From the NCBI RefSeq assembly GCF_013408535.1, contig NZ_JACBZA010000001.1, positions 4,548,850-4,612,849 on the forward strand: a stretch of 64,000 bases of DNA. The letters are read 5' to 3'. Source of the stretch: Actinopolymorpha cephalotaxi (lineage in GTDB: Bacteria; Actinomycetota; Actinomycetes; Propionibacteriales; Actinopolymorphaceae). The position numbers and the translations under genes were made by a program. The stretch's first letter is position 1. Each line of letters opens with the position of its first letter. The notes under the pieces are model-generated. The model made no database searches and was not told the DNA's origin. It saw only the letters and a list, made by a program, of their open reading frames with translations. Positions 1 through 7,817 of this stretch are shown piece after piece.

Positions 1-2
1 TC

Positions 3-2264
3 ACCGTCGGCGCCGACGGCTCGCTGTCGGACCCGACCTTCGTCACGATCCCGGCGGACGGGCCCAAGAAGGCCCTGGTGGGTGAGGCGGCATTCTCCGG
101 CGACGGCAAGACCGTCTACTCCGCCGTCAACGGCCAGAACCGCGTGGTGGCGATTGACGCCGCGACCGGTGAGATCACCCACAGCTGGACCGTGGGCATC
201 GCCCCGCGCGACCTCGCCATCGTCGGCGGCAAGCTCTACGTCAGCAACGAGGGCGGCCGTCCCGCGAAGGCGGGCGAGACCACGATCAACTCCTACAACA
301 CCGACGTGCCGGCCGACCCCGAGACCGGGTCCTCCACCACGGGTACGGTCAGCGTCATCGACCTGGCCAGCCCGGCCTCGGACGCACAGAGCATCGACGT
401 CGGCCTTCACCCGACCGCGTTGTACGCGAAGGGCGGCGCGCTGTTCGTCACGAACACCGCCACCAACGACGTGTCGGTGATCGACACGGCCAAGGACAAG
501 GTCGTCCAGACCATCGCCACCCAGCCCTGGCCGGAGGCCAAGGTGGGTTACGAGCCGGACGCGGTGACCCTCACCGACGACGGCCACCTGCTGGTCACAC
601 TCGGCCGGGCCAACGCTGTCGCGGTCTACCGCTACACCAAGCCGCTGGAGCCGGTGAGCTACGTCGGCCTGCTGCCCACGGACTACTTCCCGTCCGAGGT
701 CACCACGGTCGGCAACGACGTGCTCGTCTCCAACACCCGGGGGATCGACGCCCGCCGGCCGAACAACCCGGCCGGGCACGGCACCCACGACACCACGTCG
801 AGCCTGCAGAAGTTCACGCTGCCGAGCGACACGGTCATCAAGGCCCAGACGCAGAAGGTCTTCACACAGAACGGCTGGACACCTAACTCGGTGCTGAAGA
901 GCACGAGCCCGAACGTACGACCGGTGGCGGTGCCGAACCGGCTCGGTGACCCCTCGACGATCAAACACGTCTTCCTGATCGTCAAGGAGAACCGGACCTA
1001 CGACCAGGTGTTCGGCGACGACCCTCGCGGCAACGGCGACGCCACGCTGGCGCAGTACGGCCTCAACGTGACGCCCAACCAGCACGCGATGGCCAAGCAG
1101 TTCGGCCTGTACGACAACACCTACGACGTCGGCACCAACTCCGCCGAGGGCCACAACTGGCTGATGCAGGCCGACAACCCCGAATACACCGAGTCCTCGG
1201 CCGGTGAGTACACGCGCAGCTACGACACCGAGAACGACGTGCTCGGCCACCAGCGGACCGGCTTCATCTGGTCCGGCGCACAGGCGGCCGGTCACTCGGT
1301 GAAGGACTTCGGTGAGTTCCAGTCGCTGGAGGAGAAGCCGGCCGGGGCGACCTGGCAGGACTACTACTGCGACTACAAGAACATGGCCGCGACCGGGCAG
1401 GACACGCAGTACCCCATCAAGGTGGGCTCGGCGATCCCGTCGCTGAACAAGGTGTCCGTGCAGGGCTTCCCGATGTTCGACACCAGTGTCCCGGACATCT
1501 ACAAGACCGAGATCTGGAAGCGTGACTTCGAGAAGAACGGTCCGGCCAACCTGAACATGTTCTGGCTGTCCAACGACCACACCGGTGGCCCGCCGAACGG
1601 CGCCGCGCAGGTCGCGGACAACGACCTCGCGACCGGCCGGATCGTCGACGAGATCAGCCACAGCAAGTACTGGAAGGACTCCGCGATCTTCGTGGTCGAG
1701 GACGACTCCCAGGCCGGCATCGACCATGTGGACGGCCACCGTGCCCCGATCCAGATCATCAGCCCGTGGGCCAAGCACGGCACCGTCGACAGCCACTACT
1801 ACACCCAGATCACGATGATCCGCACCATCGAGCAGATCCTCGGGATCAGCCCGATGAACCAGAAGGACAGCGCGGCCACCCCGATGGCGGCGGCGTTCAA
1901 CGACACCCCCGACAACACCCCGTTCAACGCGGTGCCGAACCGCACCTCGCTGACCCTGGGCCTGAAGACCCCGCCGGCCTGCGGACAGGACACTCCCGCG
2001 ACGGCGAACCAGAGCTTCGCGGCCCCGCCGACGGCGAAGGTGCCGGCAGCCCAGAAGGACCTCGCGTCGAAGTGGGAGGCCTGGAAGACCAAGCAGCGCT
2101 TCACCGGAAGCCAGGCGCGGGCCGACTCCGCTCCGCCGGAGCTGATGAACCGCTTCTCGTGGTACGAGGCGCACGACTGGACCAAGCCGTACCCGGGAGA
2201 CAAGAAGCTCTACACCCCGGACCAGGTGCCGGGAGGCTTCATCCCGTCCGCTGACAACGACTGA
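3..2264 (+). CDS. Secreted YVTN beta-propeller / phosphoesterase-family protein, 5' truncated by the window edge
   Basis: The frame is open from the first bases, so the true start lies upstream; 753 residues are visible. The N-terminal part holds YVTN-type propeller repeats (GKTVYSAVNGQNRVVAID; LFVTNTATNDVSVIDTAKDK). The C-terminal half is a phosphoesterase domain (PF04185: phospholipase C/acid phosphatase superfamily). It shows the ENRTYDQVFGD metal-site motif near nt 990-1020, a WLSNDHTGG segment, and the EDDSQ...DHVDGHR segment near nt 1697-1740. By family it would hydrolyse a phosphate mono- or diester outside the cell; the substrate is unknown. It is a close paralogue of the gene at 4872-7619, with long stretches nearly identical in DNA and the same terminator design. 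Confidence 0.9.
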   Translation, partial: TVGADGSLSDPTFVTIPADGPKKALVGEAAFSGDGKTVYSAVNGQNRVVAIDAATGEITHSWTVGIAPRDLAIVGGKLYVSNEGGRPAKAGETTINSYNTDVPADPETGSSTTGTVSVIDLASPASDAQSIDVGLHPTALYAKGGALFVTNTATNDVSVIDTAKDKVVQTIATQPWPEAKVGYEPDAVTLTDDGHLLVTLGRANAVAVYRYTKPLEPVSYVGLLPTDYFPSEVTTVGNDVLVSNTRGIDARRPNNPAGHGTHDTTSSLQKFTLPSDTVIKAQTQKVFTQNGWTPNSVLKSTSPNVRPVAVPNRLGDPSTIKHVFLIVKENRTYDQVFGDDPRGNGDATLAQYGLNVTPNQHAMAKQFGLYDNTYDVGTNSAEGHNWLMQADNPEYTESSAGEYTRSYDTENDVLGHQRTGFIWSGAQAAGHSVKDFGEFQSLEEKPAGATWQDYYCDYKNMAATGQDTQYPIKVGSAIPSLNKVSVQGFPMFDTSVPDIYKTEIWKRDFEKNGPANLNMFWLSNDHTGGPPNGAAQVADNDLATGRIVDEISHSKYWKDSAIFVVEDDSQAGIDHVDGHRAPIQIISPWAKHGTVDSHYYTQITMIRTIEQILGISPMNQKDSAATPMAAAFNDTPDNTPFNAVPNRTSLTLGLKTPPACGQDTPATANQSFAAPPTAKVPAAQKDLASKWEAWKTKQRFTGSQARADSAPPELMNRFSWYEAHDWTKPYPGDKKLYTPDQVPGGFIPSADND

Positions 2265-2291
2265 CCCTTCGCGACCCAACGTCGCAGCCAA

Positions 2292-2322
2292 GGCGGCCCG
2301 CCGGGATTCCCGGCGGGCCGTC
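2292..2322 (+). terminator. GC-rich hairpin after the first phosphoesterase gene
   Basis: The arms 2294-2306 and 2308-2320 are exact reverse complements (CGGCCCGCCGGGA / TCCCGGCGGGCCG). Pairing extends by one G-T and one G-C pair outward. The hairpin begins 27 nt after the stop codon. There is no clear T-run, which is usual in high-GC actinomycetes. A sister hairpin follows the paralogue at 7666-7696. Confidence 0.7.
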
Positions 2323-2486
2323 CTGCTGTTCACGGACTTCCGATGTCGCCGGCGAGGGCCTGACAGACACGCGGTGTGACCGGTCAGTCATCCGGTGTTT
2401 GGCCAGATTGGACTTATCGCTCCATTTCGCACGATCAAGATCGTTAACATCCTTCTCCTAGCTCACGATCGAGGGGGGAAACCGAC

Positions 2487-3503
2487 ATGGACAGCACCCC
2501 CGCAGCCCCCGCACCCCTCGCGGTCAGGGCCCGCGGGGTCACGAAGTCCTTCGGCGAGGTGGTCGCCCTCGACGGTGTGGACCTCGACGTGCCGGCCGGT
2601 CAGGTGCACGGTCTGGTCGGGCCGAACGGCGCCGGGAAGACCACCCTGCTCGGCCTGCTGCTGGGGCTGGCGGTGGCCGACAGCGGCCGCCTGGAGATCC
2701 TGGGCACGCCCGTCGGACGAACCCTCGCCGTGCCCGAAGGCGTCGCGGGCTTCGTCGACGGACCTGGGCTGTACCCCTCCCTCACCGCACGGCAGAACCT
2801 CGCCGCCCTTGCCTCACTCCGCGGGTACGACACCAAGAACGCCGCCGGCGTCACCGGCGCACTGGAGCAGGTCGGGCTCACCGACGTCGCCGACGACCGC
2901 GTGGGCGGCTTCTCCCTCGGCATGCGCCAGCGGCTCGGCCTGGCCGCCGCGTTGCTCACCACCCCACGGTTGCTGGTGCTGGACGAGCCGGCCAACGGAC
3001 TCGACCCGGCCGGCAAGCACCAGGTCCACCGCGTCATCAGCGAGCTCGCCGCCCACGGCACCGCGGTCGTCATCTCCAGCCACCGCATGGACGACCTCGC
3101 CGTGCTGTGCTCGGAAGTCACCATCCTCGCCACCGGCCGCGTCGTCTTCTCCGGCCCGGTGGCCAAGCTGGCCGCCGAGACCGGCGAACTCGACTACCGC
3201 CTGGTCACCTCCGACCCTCGCGCCGCCCGGCGGGTGGCGCTGCACACGCCGGGCCTCGGCGTTCCGTCCGGCGACAACGCCGCCGAACGACCGGACGCGG
3301 CCGAGACCCTCGTGGTCCGTGGCCCGGTACCCGCCCTCGACGACCTGGTCGTCCGACTGGTGGGCGCCGGTATCGCGGTACGCGAGCTGGGACCCGTCGT
3401 CCCACCGTTGGAGGCCGCCTTCCTCGCGCTGACCGGCGACGACACGACACCGGAGCCCCAGCCGAGCGAAGAGCCCCAGCCGAGCAAGGAGACCCGGCGA
3501 TGA
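2487..3503 (+). CDS. ABC-2 type exporter, ATP-binding protein
   Basis: 338 aa with all ABC ATPase motifs: Walker A GPNGAGKTT (about 45-53), signature SLGMRQRLG (143-151), Walker B LLVLDEP (about 162-168) and H-loop SSH (about 199). The long C-terminal tail after residue 210 is typical of DrrA/CcmA-like subunits of ABC-2 exporters. The start is ATG 2487, preceded by the strong purine-rich site GAGGGGGGAA. The stop overlaps the permease start (ATGA at 3500-3503), so the two are translationally coupled. The exported substrate cannot be read from sequence. Confidence 0.9.
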   Translation: MDSTPAAPAPLAVRARGVTKSFGEVVALDGVDLDVPAGQVHGLVGPNGAGKTTLLGLLLGLAVADSGRLEILGTPVGRTLAVPEGVAGFVDGPGLYPSLTARQNLAALASLRGYDTKNAAGVTGALEQVGLTDVADDRVGGFSLGMRQRLGLAAALLTTPRLLVLDEPANGLDPAGKHQVHRVISELAAHGTAVVISSHRMDDLAVLCSEVTILATGRVVFSGPVAKLAAETGELDYRLVTSDPRAARRVALHTPGLGVPSGDNAAERPDAAETLVVRGPVPALDDLVVRLVGAGIAVRELGPVVPPLEAAFLALTGDDTTPEPQPSEEPQPSKETRR

Positions 3504-4867
3504 CCGCGACCACGGCGACCACCGCGCCGCCCCGGACCGCGGCCGCCCGGCCGGCTCCGATGATGCGTGGCTATCGGTTCGAGCTGACGAAACTGCTGTC
3601 CCAGTGGCGGATTCGCGTACTCCTGCTCGCCTGCTGGATCGCGCCGGCAATCTTCGTCGCCGTGGTGAGTCAGCAGAGTGCCCTGCCCGCGGACACCGTG
3701 TTCGGTCGCTGGATGCACGCCACCGGCTGGGCGGGTTCGCTGGTGGTGCTCGCGTTCTCCTGTACGTGGGCGCTTCCGCTGCTGACCGCGCTGGTCGCCG
3801 GTGACGTGTTCGCCGCGGAGGACCGGCTCGGCACCTGGCGGCACCTGCTCGTCGCGGTCCGCTCACCGGGTCGAATATTTGTGACGAAAGCGCTTGCCAG
3901 CCTGACGGTCCTGCTGCTGCTGGCCGCCGGACTCGCGGCGTCCGGGATCACCGGTGGACTGCTGGCCGTCGGCAACCATCCCCTCGTCGGCCTCGACGGC
4001 CACATCCTGAGCCCCGCGAACACCGCCGGCACCGTGCTCCTGGCGTGGGTCTGCGTGCTCGTGCCGATGCTCGCGTTAGCGGCGGTCGGGCTGCTCGGCT
4101 CGGTCGCACTGGGCCGCTCGCCGATGGGGCTGCTGATGCCCGCGCTGCTCGCGTTCGGCCTGCAGCTCGCACAGATGCTCCCACTGCCGGAGCCGGTTCG
4201 GCTGGCGCTGCCCAGTCAGGCGTTCCTGGCCTGGCGGGGGTTGTTCACCAGTCCCGTACAGACCGGCCCGCTCCTCATCGGCCTCGTGGTCTGTCTCGCG
4301 TGGGCGGTCGCCGCGACCGTGCTGGCGTACCGGCTGTTCCTGCGCCGGGACTTCACCGACCTGGCGTACGACGGATCCGGCCGCCGAGTCCTCACCGGCG
4401 GCGTCGTGCCACTGGCCGGGCTCGTCGCCCTGACGGTCGCCGTCCTCGCGGCCACGACCCCCGCGGCCGGGACGGGAATCGTACGTACGAAGGTGCAGGA
4501 CTCCCTCGCCACCGCGTACGCCCATCTCTACCGGCTGCAGACCGCGCAGCTGCACCGTCCCGGCGTCACCGAGGCACAGCTGCGCGCCACCGCGTCCTGC
4601 GACAAGGGCGGCGACCGCGTGGCCGACGAGGGGCCCGGCAACGACTGGCGATGCGTCGTGTCCTGGCATCTTCCGGGCGCGACCGCGGTGGGCACCGCCA
4701 TCTACCAGCTCGACGTCACCGCCGATGGGCGGTACGTCGCGGACGGGGACGGACCCAAGGAGGTCAACGGGTTCTTCCAGGTGCGCACCCCGAACGGGGA
4801 CGCACCCAATCCCCTGTGGCAGTTCGACGGAAACGTCGACCTGCTCGCCACCACTCCGGAGGGATAA
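3500..4867 (+). CDS. ABC-2 type exporter, membrane permease with an extracytoplasmic C-terminal domain
   Basis: 455 aa starting at ATG 3500 inside the ATPase stop. About six hydrophobic segments are visible, including FVAVVSQQSALP-adjacent, ALPLLTALVAG, LASLTVLLLLAAGLAASG and LAGLVALTVAVLAATTP. After the last one, roughly 150 hydrophilic residues follow with two cysteines (ASCDKGG and DWRCVVSW). This suggests a folded outside domain, unusual for a plain ABC-2 permease. The gene ends 4 nt before the phosphoesterase start at 4872, so the three genes read as one operon. The exporter may serve secretion or substrate handling of the phosphoesterase; that is inference. Confidence 0.85.
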   Translation: MTATTATTAPPRTAAARPAPMMRGYRFELTKLLSQWRIRVLLLACWIAPAIFVAVVSQQSALPADTVFGRWMHATGWAGSLVVLAFSCTWALPLLTALVAGDVFAAEDRLGTWRHLLVAVRSPGRIFVTKALASLTVLLLLAAGLAASGITGGLLAVGNHPLVGLDGHILSPANTAGTVLLAWVCVLVPMLALAAVGLLGSVALGRSPMGLLMPALLAFGLQLAQMLPLPEPVRLALPSQAFLAWRGLFTSPVQTGPLLIGLVVCLAWAVAATVLAYRLFLRRDFTDLAYDGSGRRVLTGGVVPLAGLVALTVAVLAATTPAAGTGIVRTKVQDSLATAYAHLYRLQTAQLHRPGVTEAQLRATASCDKGGDRVADEGPGNDWRCVVSWHLPGATAVGTAIYQLDVTADGRYVADGDGPKEVNGFFQVRTPNGDAPNPLWQFDGNVDLLATTPEG

Positions 4868-4871
4868 TTCC

Positions 4872-7619
4872 ATGCAGGTAAGGCGTCAACGCCGGAACGG
4901 CACGGTGGCCAGACCACCGGGCCGACGCGCCGGCAACCGGATCCGTGTCATCGCGGCCGGCGCCGCAGCCCTCGCGATCGCCAGCGGGGGCATGGCCTAC
5001 GCCTCGACCGTGGCGTTCGGCAGCTATCAGGTCGGCCAGACCACCGACAAGGGACTGGTGGTCTCCGACGACCAGTACATCAAGCCGATCGGCACCCGGC
5101 TCGTCATCAACAACGGCAAGATCATGTCGTCCTCGGTCAGCCCGGACGGCACTCACCTCGCGGCCTCCCTCGCCGACGGCGGGATGGCGCTGGGCATCGT
5201 GGACCTGAAGACGTCGACGATCCAGCAACTCGTCGGCAAGAACGCGAAGGCGAACCTTCAGATCAGCGGCAACGACGTCGGCCAGGAAGGTCCGACGTAC
5301 TCTCCCGACGGCAAGCAGTTGTGGCTTGGCCAGGCCGACGGCTACCGCAGGTTCACCGTGAACGCCGACGGCTCGCTCGCGAACCCGACGTTCGTCTCGA
5401 TTCCCGCGGACGGACCCAAGCGCGCGCTGGCGAGCGGCGCGGTGTTCTCCGCCGACGGCAAGACCGTCTACGCGGCCGTCAACGGCCAGAACCGCGTGGT
5501 GGCCATCGACGCCGCGTCCGGGGCCATCCAGCAGAGCTGGGCGGTGGGCATCGCACCGCGGGACCTGGCCATGGTCGGGAACAAGCTCTACGTCAGCAAC
5601 GAGGGTGGCCGGCCGGCGAAGGCGGGCGAGACCACGATCAACTCCTACAACACCGACGTGCCGGCCGACCCCGAGACCGGCTCCTCCACCACCGGCACGG
5701 TCAGCGTCATCAACCTGGCCGACACGAGTGCCGAACCGACCAGCATCGACGTCGGCCTGCACCCGACCGCGCTGTACGTCAAGAACGGCGCGTTGTTCGT
5801 CACCAACACCGCGACCAACGACGTGTCGGTCATCGACACCGCCAAGGACCAGGTCGTTCAGACGATCGCGACCCAGCCCTGGCCGGAGGCCAAGGTGGGT
5901 TACGAGCCGGACGCGGTGACCCTCACCGACGACGGACACCTGCTGGTGACCCTGGGCCGCGCGAACGCGGTCGCGGTCTACCGCTACACCAGCGCACTGG
6001 AGCCCGTCAGCTACGTCGGCCTGCTGCCGACGGACTACTTCCCCGCCGAGATCACCACGGTGGGCAACGACGTACTGGTGTCGAACACCCGCGGCATCGA
6101 CGCCCGCCGGCCGAACAACCCGGCCGGGCACGGCACCCACGACACGACGTCGAGCCTGACGCGGTTCAAGCTGCCGAGCGACACGGTCGTCAAGGCCCAG
6201 ACGCAGAAGGTCTTCACACAGAACGGCTGGACCCCCGACTCGGTGCTGAAGAGCACGAACCCGGGCGTGCAACCGGTGGCGGTGCCGAACCGGCTCGGTG
6301 ACCCCTCGACGATCAAGCACGTCTTCCTGATCGTCAAGGAGAACCGCACCTACGACCAGGTGTTCGGCGACGACACGCGTGGCAACGGCGACGCGTCGCT
6401 GGCGCAGTACGGCCTGAACGTAACGCCGAACCAACACGCCCTGGCACGACAGTTCGGGTTGTACGACAACACCTACGACGTCGGCACGAACTCCGCCGAG
6501 GGCCACAACTGGCTCATGCAGGCCGACAACCCGGAGTACTCCGAGTCCATGGCCGGCGAGTACATCCGCACCTACGACACCGAGAACGACTCTCTCGGCC
6601 ACCAGCGGACCGGGTTCATCTGGTCCGGCGCACAGGCGGTCGGTCATTCGGTGAAGGACTACGGCGAGTTCCAGTCGTTCGAGCAGAAGCCGGCCGGGGC
6701 GACCTGGCAGGACTACTACTGCGACTACAAGAACATGGCCGCGACCGGACAGGACACGCAGTTCCCCATCCAGGTGGGCTCGGCGATCCCGTCGCTGAAC
6801 AAGGTGTCGGTACAGGGCTTCCCGATGTTCGACCTGAACGTCCCCGACATCTACAAGACCGAGATCTGGAAGCGTGACTTCGAGAAGAACGGTCCGGCCA
6901 ACCTGAACATGTTCTGGCTGTCCAACGACCACACCGGCGGCCCGCCGAACGGCGCCGCCGGCGTCGCCGACAACGACCTCGCGACCGGCCGGATCGTCGA
7001 CGAGATCAGCCACAGCAAGTACTGGAAGGAATCCGCGATCTTCGTGCTCGAGGACGACTCCCAGAACGGCCTCGACCACATCGACGGGCACCGCGCCCCG
7101 GTCCAGATCATCAGCCCCTGGGCCAAGCACGGAACCGTGGACAGCCACTACTACACCCAGATCATGGCGATCCGGACCATCGAGCAGATCCTCGGGATCA
7201 GCCCGATGAACCAGAAGGACAGCGCTGCGACCCCGATGAGGGCGGCGTTCAACGACACACCCGACAACACGCCGTTCAACGCGGTGCCGAACCGCACCTC
7301 GCTGACCCTGGGCCTGAAGACTCCGCCGGCCTGTGGCGAGGACGTTCCGGCGCCGACGAACGACAACTACACCCCACCGCCGTCCGGCAAGGTGCCGGCG
7401 GCCCAGAAGGACACCGCGGCGAAGTGGCAGTCGTGGAAGGCGAAGCAGCACTTCAACAGCAGCCACCTCGCCAAGGCCGACTCCGCACCGCCGGAGCAGA
7501 TGAACCGCTTCTCGTGGTACGAGGCGCACGACTGGGCCAAGCCCTACCCGGGTGACGCGAAGATCCTCACCCCGGACCAGGTGCCGGGCGGAGCCATCCC
7601 GTCGGCCGACAACGACTGA
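4872..7619 (+). CDS. Secreted YVTN beta-propeller / phosphoesterase-family protein, full length
   Basis: 915 aa. The start ATG 4872 has GGAGGG about 8 nt upstream and follows the permease stop by 4 nt. The N-terminus has twin arginines and a hydrophobic stretch ending near YAS, so it is a signal peptide (Tat or Sec undecided). Residues of about 60-470 carry propeller repeats. The phosphoesterase domain follows with ENRTYDQVFGDD near 490 and EDDSQNGLDHIDGHR near 726-740. It is predicted to hydrolyse phosphoesters outside the membrane. It is very similar to the truncated copy at the window start, so this is a tandem duplication interrupted by the ABC genes. Confidence 0.9.
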   Translation: MQVRRQRRNGTVARPPGRRAGNRIRVIAAGAAALAIASGGMAYASTVAFGSYQVGQTTDKGLVVSDDQYIKPIGTRLVINNGKIMSSSVSPDGTHLAASLADGGMALGIVDLKTSTIQQLVGKNAKANLQISGNDVGQEGPTYSPDGKQLWLGQADGYRRFTVNADGSLANPTFVSIPADGPKRALASGAVFSADGKTVYAAVNGQNRVVAIDAASGAIQQSWAVGIAPRDLAMVGNKLYVSNEGGRPAKAGETTINSYNTDVPADPETGSSTTGTVSVINLADTSAEPTSIDVGLHPTALYVKNGALFVTNTATNDVSVIDTAKDQVVQTIATQPWPEAKVGYEPDAVTLTDDGHLLVTLGRANAVAVYRYTSALEPVSYVGLLPTDYFPAEITTVGNDVLVSNTRGIDARRPNNPAGHGTHDTTSSLTRFKLPSDTVVKAQTQKVFTQNGWTPDSVLKSTNPGVQPVAVPNRLGDPSTIKHVFLIVKENRTYDQVFGDDTRGNGDASLAQYGLNVTPNQHALARQFGLYDNTYDVGTNSAEGHNWLMQADNPEYSESMAGEYIRTYDTENDSLGHQRTGFIWSGAQAVGHSVKDYGEFQSFEQKPAGATWQDYYCDYKNMAATGQDTQFPIQVGSAIPSLNKVSVQGFPMFDLNVPDIYKTEIWKRDFEKNGPANLNMFWLSNDHTGGPPNGAAGVADNDLATGRIVDEISHSKYWKESAIFVLEDDSQNGLDHIDGHRAPVQIISPWAKHGTVDSHYYTQIMAIRTIEQILGISPMNQKDSAATPMRAAFNDTPDNTPFNAVPNRTSLTLGLKTPPACGEDVPAPTNDNYTPPPSGKVPAAQKDTAAKWQSWKAKQHFNSSHLAKADSAPPEQMNRFSWYEAHDWAKPYPGDAKILTPDQVPGGAIPSADND

Positions 7620-7665
7620 CCTTCCGCATCACAGCAGGTCTCGCACCACAGCAGTTCTCGCATCA

Positions 7666-7696
7666 GGACGGCCCGCCGGATCCCGGCGGGCCGTCC
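7666..7696 (+). terminator. Perfect 14-bp-stem hairpin after the second phosphoesterase gene
   Basis: The arms 7666-7679 (GGACGGCCCGCCGG) and 7683-7696 are exact reverse complements around a 3-nt loop, 46 nt after the stop. The stem core matches the hairpin after the first paralogue, so the terminator appears to have been duplicated with the gene. Confidence 0.8.
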
Positions 7697-7734
7697 GTCG
7701 CTGTCAGGCTGCCGAACCAGTTGCCCGTCGAGCG

Positions 7735-7764
7735 TTGACGAAAGATCACGGGTGTACGTAGCAT
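7735..7764 (+). promoter_or_regulatory. Likely sigma-70-type promoter of the GH123-like gene
   Basis: A -35 TTGACG (7735-7740) and a -10 TAGCAT (7759-7764) are separated by 18 bp. They lie just after the preceding terminator and about 55 nt upstream of ATG 7818. The boxes are good for an actinomycete; no further operator is seen. Confidence 0.5.
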
Positions 7765-7817
7765 GCGGCGAGAAATGGTCACGTCCGTAACTCCGACGGT
7801 AGCGGGACAGGACGATC

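Noticed and set aside
4764-7529. Very long antisense frame (over 900 codons) opposite the second phosphoesterase
   Set aside because: Composition is Val/Arg/Asp/Gly-rich mirror sequence of a GC-rich gene, with no motifs.
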